Numbered from the stretch's first letter, positions 37,598-47,784 are shown. The stretch is DNA of 64,000 nucleotides from Clostridia bacterium (GCA_017621495.1 JAGATB010000002.1:1-64000); one strand, 5' to 3'. Notes: generated from the letters alone by a model not told the origin. Numbers and translations are program-made.

Positions 37598-38092
37598 TTG
37601 AAAAAAGTAGCAGTAATCATGGGCAGTGACAGTGATTTGCCCGTAGTTGAAAAGGCTATTGATACTCTCAAAGAGTATGGTGTACCCTTTGAGGTTCATG
37701 TATATTCGGCACATCGTACACCTGAGCAGGTAAGGGATTTTGTATCGGGTGCTGCAGACAACGGCTTTGGTGTAATTATAGCGGCTGCCGGTATGGCGGC
37801 ACACCTTGCTGGAGCAGTTGCGGCCAATACCGTGCTTCCGGTTATAGGCATACCCGTAAGTGCCAAGAAGCTTGACGGCATGGATGCTCTCCTTGCTACA
37901 GTGCAGATGCCTTCCGGTATACCTGTGGCTACAGTTGCAATTGACGGTGCTAAGAATGCTGCTATTCTTGCGGCTCAGATTATAGCGGTTTCGGATGCAG
38001 AGCTTACCGAAAAGCTGAAGGCCGACAGGAAACAGGCGGCGGATATCGTGCTGTCAAAAAATGCAAAAATAGAACAGACCTACAACAGATAA
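37598..38092 (+). CDS. purE: N5-carboxyaminoimidazole ribonucleotide mutase PurE
   Basis: A 164-residue class I-like PurE. The TTG at 37598 is used: GCGGAGGTG lies 8 bases before it, and the protein then begins with the family's KKVAVIMGSDSDLPV. An upstream ATG in frame lies at the -10 box of the promoter. VYSAHRTPE holds the catalytic His. It acts on CAIR in purine synthesis. No purK is present in the window. A strong terminator follows, so purE is separately transcribed from purM. Confidence 0.93.
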   Translation: MKKVAVIMGSDSDLPVVEKAIDTLKEYGVPFEVHVYSAHRTPEQVRDFVSGAADNGFGVIIAAAGMAAHLAGAVAANTVLPVIGIPVSAKKLDGMDALLATVQMPSGIPVATVAIDGAKNAAILAAQIIAVSDAELTEKLKADRKQAADIVLSKNAKIEQTYNR

Positions 38093-38099
38093 ATGCTGT

Positions 38100-38135
38100 A
38101 AATAAGCGGAACCCAATTCCGCTTATTTGTATTTT
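38100..38135 (+). terminator. Intrinsic terminator after purE
   Basis: AAATAAGCGGAA (38100-38111) pairs perfectly with TTCCGCTTATTT (38117-38128), followed by a T-rich tail. Confidence 0.85.
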
Positions 38136-38208
38136 TAACTTACAAATCCGGCTCGATAAGAGCCTGTGAATATAATATTAAAATATCAGAGAAAGAGGAG
38201 AATTAATA

Positions 38209-39246
38209 GTGAAAAGTTACAGTGACAGTTACAAGGCTGCCGGCGTTGATATAACAGCAGGATACCGTGCGGTAGAACTTATGAAAAAACACATAGCCAC
38301 CACAATGACCAAGGGCTCCATGTCCGACATCGGAGGCTTCGGCGGACTCTTTGAGCTTGACATTACAGGTATGACAAATCCGGTGCTCGTAAGCGGTACC
38401 GACGGAGTAGGAACCAAGCTTAAGCTTGCGTTTATCATGGACAAGCATGACACAGTAGGTATAGACTGTGTTGCTATGTGCGTAAATGACATTATCTGCT
38501 GCGGTGCCAAGCCCTTGTTTTTCTTGGATTACATAGCATGCGGCAAGAATGTGCCGGAGAAAATTGCAGATATAGTTAAAGGTATAGCAGACGGCTGTGT
38601 ACAGTCCGGAGCTGCATTAATCGGCGGTGAAACAGCAGAGATGCCCGGCTTCTACCCTGTGGATGAATATGACCTTGCAGGATTCAGCGTAGGTATAGTT
38701 GATAAGAGCAAGGTACTTGACAATAAGACCATAAAAGAAGGCGACGTGATAATTGCGCTTCCCTCCAGTGGTGTGCACTCCAATGGCTTTTCTCTTGTGC
38801 GTAAGGTGTTTGATGTGGATAACGCAGATATCAAGACACCGGTTGAAGAGCTTGGCGGCAAATCGATAGGCGAGACGCTTCTCACACCTACCAAGATTTA
38901 TGTAAAGCCCATGTGTGCTCTTTTTGAAGAGGTTACCGTAAAGGCTGTATCTCATATCACAGGCGGCGGCTTCTATGAAAATATCCCCAGGAGTATTCCG
39001 GATGGCTTTACCGCTAAGATAGACAAGAGTGCAGTAAAGGTACTGCCTATATTTGAGCTTATTGCCAAGGTGGGCAATATACCGGAAAGAGATATGTTCA
39101 ACACATTCAACATGGGTGTGGGCATGAGTATAGTTGTATCCAAGGAAGATGCTGATAAGGCACTTACCGTACTTAAGGCAAACGGTGAAGACGCATACAT
39201 TATAGGTGAAATCATCGAAGGTGAGGAAAGCGTGATTTTATGCTAA
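38209..39246 (+). CDS. purM: Phosphoribosylformylglycinamidine cyclo-ligase PurM
   Basis: A 345-residue AIR synthetase, closing the imidazole ring with ATP. GTG start with [54 protein letters not shown], and [11 protein letters not shown] identify the family. It is also the source of AIR for ThiC. It overlaps purN by 7 bases. Confidence 0.96.
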   Translation: MKSYSDSYKAAGVDITAGYRAVELMKKHIATTMTKGSMSDIGGFGGLFELDITGMTNPVLVSGTDGVGTKLKLAFIMDKHDTVGIDCVAMCVNDIICCGAKPLFFLDYIACGKNVPEKIADIVKGIADGCVQSGAALIGGETAEMPGFYPVDEYDLAGFSVGIVDKSKVLDNKTIKEGDVIIALPSSGVHSNGFSLVRKVFDVDNADIKTPVEELGGKSIGETLLTPTKIYVKPMCALFEEVTVKAVSHITGGGFYENIPRSIPDGFTAKIDKSAVKVLPIFELIAKVGNIPERDMFNTFNMGVGMSIVVSKEDADKALTVLKANGEDAYIIGEIIEGEESVILC

Positions 39247-39851
39247 AAGCTAAGGTTTGCGTGCTTGTTTCCGGCGGTGGTACCAATCTGCAGGCTATAA
39301 TAGATGCCGTCAAAAGCGGTATTATAAACTCTGCGGAGGTTTCTGTCGTGGTTGCATCCAATCCATCTGCTTATGCTTTGGAAAGAGCCAAGAATAACGG
39401 TATACCCACAGAGGTTGTACATAAGAAGGCAATGCCCTCTCAGGAAGCTTTCGAGCAGGCTATAATTGATATTATAGAAAAGTATGAAATTGATTTTATA
39501 GTCCTTGCAGGATTTATGTGCATACTATCGGAGAATTTCACCAAGAGATACCCGGAGAGGATTATAAATGTACACCCGTCACTTATACCGTCGTTCTGCG
39601 GCAAGGGCTTCTATGGACTCAAAGTTCACGAAGCAGCGCTCAGCTACGGTGTTAAGGTTACCGGTGCTACGGTGCATTTTGTAAATGAGATTCCGGACGG
39701 CGGCAGGATTATAATGCAGAAGGCAGTTGATATTGAAGACACAGACACCCCCGAAACGCTCCAGAAAAGAGTTATGGAAAATGCAGAATGGATTATCCTA
39801 CCTCAATCGGTAGAAAAAGTAGCGCAATCCATAATTGAATTAAAAAAGTAA
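39240..39851 (+). CDS. purN: Phosphoribosylglycinamide formyltransferase PurN
   Basis: A 203-residue folate-dependent GAR transformylase. [15 protein letters not shown] is the N-terminal phosphate site. The active residues lie in [18 protein letters not shown] (Asn and His) and in IPDGGRI (Asp). The start overlaps purM, implying coupling. Length 190-210 is normal. Confidence 0.95.
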   Translation: MLKAKVCVLVSGGGTNLQAIIDAVKSGIINSAEVSVVVASNPSAYALERAKNNGIPTEVVHKKAMPSQEAFEQAIIDIIEKYEIDFIVLAGFMCILSENFTKRYPERIINVHPSLIPSFCGKGFYGLKVHEAALSYGVKVTGATVHFVNEIPDGGRIIMQKAVDIEDTDTPETLQKRVMENAEWIILPQSVEKVAQSIIELKK

Positions 39852-39897
39852 ATACGCAGGTTGCTCTGTGATGACCTGTTTATAAAGGAGACCGATT

Positions 39898-40617
39898 ATG
39901 AATATATATGAAATCAATAACATGGGCTCTCTCATAAAGGACAATTCCTATGTGGGCAGAGGTATAGTGATAGGCAAATCTCAAAATGCCGAAAATGCAG
40001 TTTTTGCATATTTCATCATGGGCAGAAGTGAAAACAGCCGTAACCGTGTATTTACCGAGAACGGTGAAGAGGTTACCATTTATCCCTTCGATGCTTCCAA
40101 GGTAGAAGACCCATCCCTCATCATCTATTCACCGGTAAGAAAGATTGGCAATTCTCTGATAGTTACCAATGGTGACCAGACAGATACAATCTACGACTTC
40201 ATTAAGGACGGCAAGAGCTTTGAAGAAGCTTTGGAGACCAGGGAGTTTGAGCCGGATGCACCTAATTTCACACCCAGGATAAGCGGTGTTATGAACTTTG
40301 CGGATGATGACTTTACATACAAGATGAGTATATTAAAGAGTGCAGACCCCGAGGGCAGCGCATGCAACAGATACACCTTCTCTTATAAGTCTCTTGCAGG
40401 TCTGGGACACTTTATCCACACTTATAACTGTGACGGTAATCCCATACCCACATTTACAGGTGAACCCGAAAGAGTATCAATCCCCGATGACATAGATGAA
40501 TTTACAACCAACATCTGGGAGAACTTAAATGCCGACAATAAGATTTCAATTTATGTAAGATATGTAAATCTTAAAGACGGTACCGTTACCAACAGGATGA
40601 TTAATAAAAATAAGTAA
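39898..40617 (+). CDS. PurO-like IMP cyclohydrolase
   Basis: A 239-residue protein of the archaeal-type IMP cyclohydrolase family (PurO), which closes the last ring of IMP. Diagnostic stretches include SYVGRGIVIG near residue 20, AYFIMGRSENSRNRVF, ITNGDQTDTI-like VTNGDQTDTIYDFI, PRISGV, and YTFSYKSLAGLGHFIHTY. It is directly before the stand-alone AICAR transformylase, so the two together replace bifunctional PurH. Start has AAAGGAGA. Confidence 0.88.
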   Translation: MNIYEINNMGSLIKDNSYVGRGIVIGKSQNAENAVFAYFIMGRSENSRNRVFTENGEEVTIYPFDASKVEDPSLIIYSPVRKIGNSLIVTNGDQTDTIYDFIKDGKSFEEALETREFEPDAPNFTPRISGVMNFADDDFTYKMSILKSADPEGSACNRYTFSYKSLAGLGHFIHTYNCDGNPIPTFTGEPERVSIPDDIDEFTTNIWENLNADNKISIYVRYVNLKDGTVTNRMINKNK

Positions 40618-40631
40618 TAGGAGAAAGAGCT

Positions 40632-41816
40632 ATGAAAGAATTTGAATTAAAGTACGGTTGTAACCCCAATCAGAAGCCTGCCAGAATCTTTATGCATGAC
40701 GGTACAGAGCTTCCTATAGAGATTTTGAACGGTAAGCCCGGCTTCATAAATTTCCTTGATGCATTCAACAGCTGGCAGCTGGTAAAGGAGATTAAAGATG
40801 CACTGGGTATGTGTGCTGCTACCTCGTTTAAGCATGTAAGCCCCACTTCCGCAGCGGTAGGTATCAAAATGGATGACAAGCTTAAGAAGGCTTGTTTCGT
40901 AGATGACGTGGAGGGTCTTGATGAGTCTGCTATAGCTACTGCATATGCCAGAGCCAGAGGTACAGACAGAATGTCTTCCTTCGGTGACTGGATTGCACTC
41001 TCCGATAAGTGTGATGTAACTACAGCTAAGCTTATAGCAAGGGAAGTATCCGATGGTGTCATAGCACCGGATTATGAACCCGAAGCATTGGAAATCTTAA
41101 AGGGCAAGAGAAAGGGCAGCTATAATATAGTAAAAATTGACCCTGATTTTGTGCCTGCAGAGGTTGAGCACAAGCAGGTATACGGCATCACCTTTGAGCA
41201 GGGAAGAAACAACTACAAGATAGATGAATCCATACTCACAGAGCTTGTTACAGACAACAAAGAGCTCCCCGATGAAGCAAAAAGAGATTTAATTATAGCA
41301 CTTATCACACTTAAGTACACCCAGTCCAACTCCGTCTGCTATGCCAAGGACGGTCAGGCAATCGGTGTAGGCGCAGGACAGCAGTCCAGAATTCACTGTA
41401 CCAGACTTGCAGGTACCAAGGCGGATAACTGGCACTTAAGACAGAGCGACAAGGTGCTTAACCTGCCTTTCTTAGATACGGTTAAGAGACCGGACAGAGA
41501 CAACGCCATAGATGTATATATATCCGACGATAGCGAGGACTTGCTCGCAGAGGGCGAGTGGCAGAAGCTCTTCAAGACCAAGCCGGAAGAATTCACCAAG
41601 GAAGAGAAGAAGGCATACCTTGCAACTATCAAGGGTGTGGCTCTGGGTTCTGACGCATTCTTCCCCTTTGGCGATAATATCATAAGAGCGGCAAAGAGCG
41701 GTGTAAGCTATGTGGCACAGCCCGGCGGCTCAATCCGTGACGATAATGTTATAGAAGAGTGCAACAAGAGGGGCATAGCTATGGCTATGACAGGAATGAG
41801 ATTATTCCATCACTAA
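40632..41816 (+). CDS. Stand-alone AICAR formyltransferase (PurH C-terminal type)
   Basis: A 394-residue phosphoribosylaminoimidazolecarboxamide formyltransferase. It contains only the transformylase half of PurH: LKYGCNPNQKPA, SFKHVSPTSAAVG with the active Lys-His pair, ARARGTDRMSSFGDW, SNSVCYAKDGQAIGVGAGQQSR, and FFPFGDNI. The MGS-like IMP cyclohydrolase domain of PurH (about 200 residues) is missing; the PurO-like gene 14 bases upstream supplies that step. It formylates AICAR to FAICAR. Confidence 0.92.
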   Translation: MKEFELKYGCNPNQKPARIFMHDGTELPIEILNGKPGFINFLDAFNSWQLVKEIKDALGMCAATSFKHVSPTSAAVGIKMDDKLKKACFVDDVEGLDESAIATAYARARGTDRMSSFGDWIALSDKCDVTTAKLIAREVSDGVIAPDYEPEALEILKGKRKGSYNIVKIDPDFVPAEVEHKQVYGITFEQGRNNYKIDESILTELVTDNKELPDEAKRDLIIALITLKYTQSNSVCYAKDGQAIGVGAGQQSRIHCTRLAGTKADNWHLRQSDKVLNLPFLDTVKRPDRDNAIDVYISDDSEDLLAEGEWQKLFKTKPEEFTKEEKKAYLATIKGVALGSDAFFPFGDNIIRAAKSGVSYVAQPGGSIRDDNVIEECNKRGIAMAMTGMRLFHH

Positions 41817-41891
41817 AATTAATCGCAGGGGACGCCATACCGGACGTCCCGTGCTGCTTATGTCACATTTTCAGAAAGGAAATCTACGACT

Positions 41892-43151
41892 ATGAATATA
41901 ATGGTTATTGGCGGAGGCGGCAGAGAGCACGCCATAATTAAGAAAATCAAAGAAAATCCCAAAGCAGATAAGATATATGCGCTCCCTGGCAATGGCGGTA
42001 TAGCCGCAGATGCCGAGTGTGTGAATATAGGTGCCAAGGATATAGATGCAATAGTTGAATTTGCAAAGGCAAATTCCATTGACTTTGCTGTTGTGGCACC
42101 GGATGATCCATTGGTGCTTGGTGCAGTTGACGCATTAAACGAAATCGGTATCAAGTGCTTCGGACCCCGCAAAAATGCTGCTATCATAGAGGGAAGCAAG
42201 GTGTTTTCCAAGAATCTTATGAAAAAGTACGGCATCCCCACAGCGGAGTATGAAGTGTTTACTGATATGGAAGCGGCACTTAAATATCTGGATACAGCAA
42301 GCATACCGGTGGTTGTAAAGGCTGACGGACTTGCCCTGGGCAAGGGTGTCATCATAGCAATGACACGTGATGAAGCTAAGGATGCAGTCAAATCCATGAT
42401 GGAGGACAAGGTTTTCGGCGAGAGCGGCAGTCAGGTAGTAATTGAAGAATTCCTTACAGGACCTGAAGTATCTGTACTCAGCTTTACAGACGGCAAGACT
42501 CTGGTGCCCATGGTTTCCTCCATGGATCACAAGAGAGCCAAAGACAATGATGAAGGTCTCAATACCGGCGGTATGGGTACTATAGCTCCAAATCCTTATT
42601 ATACAGATGAGGTAGCTGCCAAGTGTATGGAGGAGATATTTATTCCTACCATGAATGCCATGAATGCAGAGGGCAGAACCTTTGCCGGATGTCTCTATTT
42701 CGGACTTATGCTTACACCAAAGGGACCCAAGGTAATAGAGTACAACTGCCGTTTCGGTGATCCTGAAACCCAGGTTGTGCTGCCGCTTTTGGACACCGAC
42801 CTTTTGGATATTATGATGAGTGTTGCAGAGGGTACTTTATCTCAAATACAGGTGCGTTTCAAGGATGAATGTGCTTGCTGCGTGGTAATGGCTTCCGACG
42901 GATATCCTCAGAAGTATGATTCGGGATTTGAGATTAAGATGCCTTCAGATAAAAATATCTATGTGGCAGGTGCCAAGCTTTCGGAGGGCAAGCTCCTTAC
43001 TGCCGGCGGCAGAGTTCTCGGTGTTACGGAGACAGCTCCTACACTCAAAGAAGCTATAGCCAAATCATATGAAACAGTAAAGCAGGTAAGCTTTGACAAT
43101 GCCTATTATCGTAATGACATAGGCAAGAGAGCATTGGAGGGAATTAAATAA
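41892..43151 (+). CDS. purD: Phosphoribosylamine-glycine ligase PurD
   Basis: A 419-residue ATP-grasp GAR synthetase. VIGGGGREHAI is the N-terminal motif, SKNLMKKYGIPTA and VVKADGLALGKGV the ATP-grasp, and LNTGGMGTIAP, EYNCRFGDPETQ the substrate and metal sites. Start has GAAAGGAAA. It lies 2 bases before purL. Confidence 0.96.
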   Translation: MNIMVIGGGGREHAIIKKIKENPKADKIYALPGNGGIAADAECVNIGAKDIDAIVEFAKANSIDFAVVAPDDPLVLGAVDALNEIGIKCFGPRKNAAIIEGSKVFSKNLMKKYGIPTAEYEVFTDMEAALKYLDTASIPVVVKADGLALGKGVIIAMTRDEAKDAVKSMMEDKVFGESGSQVVIEEFLTGPEVSVLSFTDGKTLVPMVSSMDHKRAKDNDEGLNTGGMGTIAPNPYYTDEVAAKCMEEIFIPTMNAMNAEGRTFAGCLYFGLMLTPKGPKVIEYNCRFGDPETQVVLPLLDTDLLDIMMSVAEGTLSQIQVRFKDECACCVVMASDGYPQKYDSGFEIKMPSDKNIYVAGAKLSEGKLLTAGGRVLGVTETAPTLKEAIAKSYETVKQVSFDNAYYRNDIGKRALEGIK

Positions 43152-43152
43152 T

Positions 43153-46100
43153 ATGGTATACAGAGTATATGTAGAAAAGAAAAAACATCTTGCTCATGAG
43201 GCTGCTTCGCTGAAGAGTGATATCAAGAGCTTTTTAAGCATCAAGGGCATAGATGATGTAAGAATTATTAACAGGTATGATGTTGAAAACATTACCCCGG
43301 AGTTGTTTGAATACTGTAAGAATACAGTTTTCTCAGAGCCCCAGCTTGATGATGTATCTGCAGATTTCAGTGCAGAGGGTGCGGCTGCAGTGTTTGCAGT
43401 GGAATTTCTCCCCGGTCAGTTTGACCAGAGAGCTAACTCTGCATCCGAGTGTATTCAGCTTATATCTCAGGGCGAAAGACCCCTCGTAAAGACTGCAAAG
43501 GTATATGTGTTGACAGGTACTCTAACCCAAGAAGAAATCGCAGAAATCAAGAAATATGTTATAAACCCCGTAGAGGCAAGAGAGGCTTCGTTGGAAAGCT
43601 GTGAAACCTTGGCAATGAAGTATGATGTGCCCTCCGAGGTTAAAACACTTGACGGATTTATAGCTCTGGACAAGGCAGGGCTTGAAGCATTCTTAAACGA
43701 GAACGGTCTTGCTATGGATATAGACGACCTTATGTTCTGCCAGCAGTATTTTATCTCAGAAAAGAGAGACCCCACTATCACCGAAATCAAGATGATAGAT
43801 ACATACTGGTCAGATCACTGCCGTCATACTACATTCTTGACAACCATTGATTCGGTTAAGTTTGAGGATGATACTGTTAAAGCTGCTTATGATGAATATA
43901 TCAGTGTAAGAGATTCTCTGGGCAGAACCAAGCCTATAAACCTTATGGATATGGCTACTATAGCAGTTAAGCATCTGAGAAAGTCCGGCAAGCTGGACAA
44001 GCTGGACGAATCCGAGGAAATTAATGCTTGTACAGTAAAAATAGATGTAGAGATGGACGGCAAACCGGAGAAGTGGCTCTTGCTGTTTAAGAATGAAACT
44101 CATAATCACCCCACGGAAATCGAACCCTTCGGTGGTGCGGCTACCTGCATAGGCGGTGCTATTCGTGACCCGCTTTCCGGACGTTCATATGTATATGCGG
44201 CTATGCGTGTAACCGGTGCGGCAGACCCCTTAAAGCCCGTATCGGAAACTATGGAGGGTAAGCTGCCCCAGCGCAAGATTGTAACAACAGCTGCAAACGG
44301 ATATTCCTCCTATGGTAATCAGATAGGTCTTGCCACGGGTGTGGTAGATGAAATATATCATGACGGCTATGTTGCCAAGAGAATGGAGATTGGTGCGGTT
44401 ATAGCCGCGGCTCCTGCAGAAAATGTACGCCGTGAGAGACCTGCTCCCGGAGATATCATAATTCTCCTTGGCGGCAGAACCGGCCGTGATGGCTGCGGCG
44501 GTGCTACAGGCTCCTCCAAGTCACACACATTGGAATCCTTAGAGAGCTGCGGTGCAGAGGTGCAGAAGGGTAACGCTCCCGAAGAAAGAAAGCTCCAGAG
44601 ATTATTTAGAAATGCAGAAGCTTCTAAGCTTATCAAGCGTTGCAATGACTTTGGTGCCGGCGGCGTATCGGTTGCCATTGGTGAGTTGGCAGACGGCCTT
44701 GTAGTAGACTTAAATACCGTTCCCAAGAAGTATGAAGGTCTCGACGGTACAGAGCTGGCTATATCCGAGTCACAGGAGAGAATGGCAGTGGTAGTGGAAG
44801 CCAAGGATGCCGAACGCTTCATTGAACTTGCCAATGGTGAAAACTTAGAGGCTACCAAGGTAGCAGTAGTGCAGGAGACACCGTATTTCGTAATGCACTG
44901 GAATGATAAGAAAATCGTTAACCTCTCCAGAGAGTTCCTCAACTCAAACGGTGCACAGAAGCATATAAATATAGAAGTGGCAAAGGCTGAGAACTTTGAT
45001 AAGAAGGTATGCGGCAGCTTTGCGGATAATATGAAAGAGCTTGCAGGTGACCTCAATGTATGCTCCAAGAGGGGTCTGTCCGAAAGATTTGACTCCACAA
45101 TAGGCAAGGGTACAGTACTTATGCCTTTCGGCGGCAAATATCAGAGAACACCTATTCAGGCTATGGTAAACAAGATTTCATCGGAAGACAAGCACACCGA
45201 TGACTGCTCCGTGATGAGCTGGGGTTACAACCCGTTTATTACGGAAAAGAGCCCCTACCACGGTGCATATCTTGCAGTTGTTGAGTCCGTATGTAAGCTT
45301 GTAGCGGCAGGTGCTTCCTTTGAGGATGTGTATCTCACATTCCAGGAATACTTTGAAAAGCCCAAGACAGATCCCAAACGTTGGGGTAAGCCCGCTGCGG
45401 CACTTCTGGGTGCATTCAAAGCACAGATGGAGCTGGAAATCGGCTCTATAGGCGGTAAGGACTCTATGAGTGGTTCATTTGAAGATATAGATGTTCCGCC
45501 TACATTGGTTTCTTTCGCTGTTACCACCGATAAGATGGGCAACATAGTTACCAACGAGTTCAAAAAATCCGGCAGCAAGGTTTACCTTGTTAAGCCTGAA
45601 TATAATGAAGCTGGACTCCCCGATACAGCTTCTCTTAAGGGAGTATTCTCCAAGGTTACTGCTCTTTGCAGAGCAGGTAAGGTGCTCTCTATGTACACAC
45701 CCACATACGGCGGTGTAGCAGAGGCTGTGCTTAAGATGGCAATGGGCAACGGCTTGGGATTCAGCTTCGCAGATATATCCATGGATGAAATCTTTGGCTA
45801 CAACTACGGTGCATTCCTTATAGAAGCAACCGAAGCTATAGACGGTGCTGTACTCGTAGGTGAAGTAACCGAAAAAGCAGAAATCGCATATGCAGGAGAT
45901 TCATTATCTATGGAAGCTCTCTGTGATATATATGAATCCAAGCTGGAAAAGGTATATAAATGCAACAACGTGGCAACAGAGGATAAGGCAGCTCCTGTAT
46001 TTAATTACCAAGCTTCCGAGAGAAAAGCCCCTGCGATTAAATGTGCTAAGCCCAAGGTGCTTATACCGGTATTCCCCGGTACTAACTGCGAATTTGACAC

Positions 46101-46845
46101 AGCTACAGCTATGAATGATGCAGGTGCCGAGAGTAATATATTCGTTATAAATAACTTAAGCGCCAAGAGTATATCCGAGTCCGTTGATAACTTTGCCAAG
46201 GCTATCAGAGAGAGCCAGGTTATCTTTATCCCCGGTGGTTTCTCAGGCGGTGACGAACCCGACGGCTCTGCAAAGCTCATCACAGCTTTCTTCCGCAATG
46301 ATGCTGTCAAGGAAGCAGTTACAGAGCTTTTGGAAACACGTGACGGACTTATGTGCGGTATATGCAACGGCTTCCAGGCACTTATAAAGCTTGGTCTGGT
46401 ACCTTACGGTAAGATTGTGGATACAGATGAAAACTGCCCCACACTCACCTTCAATACAATAGGACGTCACCAGTCCAAGATTGTAAGAACCAGAATCGCT
46501 TCCAATAAATCCCCCTGGCTGGCAAATACCAATCCCGGTGAGGTTTACAATGTGCCCATATCTCACGGTGAGGGTAGATTCCTGGCAAGCGAAGAGCTCA
46601 TAAAGAGTCTGGCAGAGAATGGTCAGATAGTAACTCAGTATGCTGACCTTGCAGGTAATCCCACATATGACATTCAGTATAACCCCAACGGCTCCATATG
46701 TGCAGTAGAGGGTATTACGTCACCTGACGGCAGAGTGCTCGGTAAGATGGGTCATACAGAAAGATATTCAAACGGACTTTACAAAAATGTAGAGGGTAAT
46801 TATGATATGGGTATCTTTGATGCATGTGTCAAGTACTTCAAATAA
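43153..46845 (+). CDS. purL: Phosphoribosylformylglycinamidine synthase (single-chain PurL)
   Basis: A 1230-residue fused FGAM synthase with an N-terminal PurS-like region, two AIR-synthetase-type halves (SDHCRHTTF, NETHNHPTEIEPFGGAATCIGG, and later GGKDSMSG), and a C-terminal class I glutamine amidotransferase (about 975-1230) with FPGTNCEFD, the nucleophile in CGICNGFQAL and a His in SHGEGRF. The length fits the clostridial single-chain version rather than the split PurSLQ of Bacillus. Last purine gene here; a terminator and then the IS element follow. Confidence 0.96.
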   Translation: MVYRVYVEKKKHLAHEAASLKSDIKSFLSIKGIDDVRIINRYDVENITPELFEYCKNTVFSEPQLDDVSADFSAEGAAAVFAVEFLPGQFDQRANSASECIQLISQGERPLVKTAKVYVLTGTLTQEEIAEIKKYVINPVEAREASLESCETLAMKYDVPSEVKTLDGFIALDKAGLEAFLNENGLAMDIDDLMFCQQYFISEKRDPTITEIKMIDTYWSDHCRHTTFLTTIDSVKFEDDTVKAAYDEYISVRDSLGRTKPINLMDMATIAVKHLRKSGKLDKLDESEEINACTVKIDVEMDGKPEKWLLLFKNETHNHPTEIEPFGGAATCIGGAIRDPLSGRSYVYAAMRVTGAADPLKPVSETMEGKLPQRKIVTTAANGYSSYGNQIGLATGVVDEIYHDGYVAKRMEIGAVIAAAPAENVRRERPAPGDIIILLGGRTGRDGCGGATGSSKSHTLESLESCGAEVQKGNAPEERKLQRLFRNAEASKLIKRCNDFGAGGVSVAIGELADGLVVDLNTVPKKYEGLDGTELAISESQERMAVVVEAKDAERFIELANGENLEATKVAVVQETPYFVMHWNDKKIVNLSREFLNSNGAQKHINIEVAKAENFDKKVCGSFADNMKELAGDLNVCSKRGLSERFDSTIGKGTVLMPFGGKYQRTPIQAMVNKISSEDKHTDDCSVMSWGYNPFITEKSPYHGAYLAVVESVCKLVAAGASFEDVYLTFQEYFEKPKTDPKRWGKPAAALLGAFKAQMELEIGSIGGKDSMSGSFEDIDVPPTLVSFAVTTDKMGNIVTNEFKKSGSKVYLVKPEYNEAGLPDTASLKGVFSKVTALCRAGKVLSMYTPTYGGVAEAVLKMAMGNGLGFSFADISMDEIFGYNYGAFLIEATEAIDGAVLVGEVTEKAEIAYAGDSLSMEALCDIYESKLEKVYKCNNVATEDKAAPVFNYQASERKAPAIKCAKPKVLIPVFPGTNCEFDTATAMNDAGAESNIFVINNLSAKSISESVDNFAKAIRESQVIFIPGGFSGGDEPDGSAKLITAFFRNDAVKEAVTELLETRDGLMCGICNGFQALIKLGLVPYGKIVDTDENCPTLTFNTIGRHQSKIVRTRIASNKSPWLANTNPGEVYNVPISHGEGRFLASEELIKSLAENGQIVTQYADLAGNPTYDIQYNPNGSICAVEGITSPDGRVLGKMGHTERYSNGLYKNVEGNYDMGIFDACVKYFK

Positions 46846-46860
46846 TATGTAAGTATTGTG

Positions 46861-46888
46861 AAAGGCAGTCTCATAACCGGCTGCCTTT
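46861..46888 (+). terminator. Hairpin terminator after purL
   Basis: AAAGGCAG pairs with CTGCCTTT around a 12-base loop; the tail (CGTATTTTG) is moderately T-rich. Confidence 0.7.
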
Positions 46889-46924
46889 CGTATTTTGTGA
46901 TAATAAATCCAAGATTTTAAGAAA

Positions 46925-46932
46925 TTTTTTCA
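46925..46932. repeat. Left 8-bp target site duplication
   Basis: TTTTTTCA, identical to 50097-50104 on the other side of the transposon. Confidence 0.8.
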
Positions 46933-46990
46933 TTATATAGTCCAAAATAATGTTGCTTTGAATGAAACATTAAAATAACAAGCAGTTTTT

Positions 46991-47040
46991 GATTTTTTAC
47001 ATTAAAAAATTTTTTTAATTGTATTTTAATGTAAAAAATC
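46991..47040. repeat. Perfect 17-bp inverted repeat inside transposon left end
   Basis: GATTTTTTACATTAAAA (46991-47007) and TTTTAATGTAAAAAATC (47024-47040) form a long AT-only hairpin, just before the passenger promoter. It could terminate transcription entering from purL or be a transposase-related site. Confidence 0.75.
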
Positions 47041-47051
47041 GCTTGTGGTTA

Positions 47052-47080
47052 TTTACTTTAGTAACTTTATATGATATAAT
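47052..47080 (+). promoter_or_regulatory. Promoter of the passenger gene
   Basis: TTTACT (47052-47057), 17-base spacer, perfect TATAAT (47075-47080). Confidence 0.65.
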
Positions 47081-47117
47081 ATAAATACAAATTATTCCAT
47101 ATAAGGAGGTTTAGACA

Positions 47118-47747
47118 ATGAAAAAGATAGTTAGTTTAATAGGTGTTATAGCAATTTTGCTTACAATGTCAGTATCAGTATTTGCGGGAGATGTACCTGA
47201 AAGTTTGATATATGAAGATACAGCGAAAGTTTTTCTTGGTACTGTTGAAAACCATTCAAGAAAAGATATTCCGTCTGCTCCATATACTGAAATTGATTCC
47301 ATTGAGGTTGTTCCTACTGAAAAGATTAAGGGAGACGTTGAAATAGGTGTAAAACAAACATTTACAAGGTGTTATAGTACAATAGAATTCAAACCTGATG
47401 TTGAATACCTATTTGGGTGGTTTGATAATGAAAATGTTTATATTTACGAAATTGAATCAAGAGAGGGTAATCAATTCAAATTGGTTGGTTCAGACGGGGC
47501 TAATATGACAAAGCGTTTAGAAGACGGTTTGAATAATGGCTTATATGAAAAGGCTGAACAAGACAGATTGGCTAAAATTGAACAATCAACACAACCTGAT
47601 ACTTCAAGTACTTCCGTAATTGGTGGTGCAGACGAGCCAACAGATATAGTAGTTAAATCTAATGTTAATGTTTGGTTGATTGTTGGTGTAGGTGCTTTAG
47701 TTCTGTTATTGGTTATAGTGTTTATCATTAGAAAGATAAAAAAATGA
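47118..47747 (+). CDS. Secreted, C-terminally membrane-anchored passenger protein, function unknown
   Basis: A 209-residue protein with a signal peptide (residues 1-23, ending SVFAGD), an exported domain (about 24-150) of mixed strand and helix, a Ser/Thr-rich linker (151-170) with the odd motif VIGGADEPTDIVV, and one C-terminal membrane helix (about 180-200) ending with basic RKIKK. The motif resembles IGGADGPT, a phrase seen in the beta subunits of Na+-pumping decarboxylases and in unrelated clostridial membrane proteins. I do not recognise the exported domain. It lies inside the IS1595-like element with own promoter, GGAGG site and terminator, so it is cargo. No transposition or resistance role can be read from it. 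Confidence 0.8.
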   Translation: MKKIVSLIGVIAILLTMSVSVFAGDVPESLIYEDTAKVFLGTVENHSRKDIPSAPYTEIDSIEVVPTEKIKGDVEIGVKQTFTRCYSTIEFKPDVEYLFGWFDNENVYIYEIESREGNQFKLVGSDGANMTKRLEDGLNNGLYEKAEQDRLAKIEQSTQPDTSSTSVIGGADEPTDIVVKSNVNVWLIVGVGALVLLLVIVFIIRKIKK

Positions 47748-47753
47748 TTTTTT

Positions 47754-47784
47754 AAGAGTGCGGAAAATTCCGCACTCTTTTCCT
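47754..47784 (+). terminator. Terminator after passenger gene
   Basis: AAGAGTGCGGAA (47754-47765) pairs perfectly with TTCCGCACTCTT (47768-47779), followed by TTCC and T-rich sequence. On the minus strand it also forms a hairpin. Confidence 0.8.
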
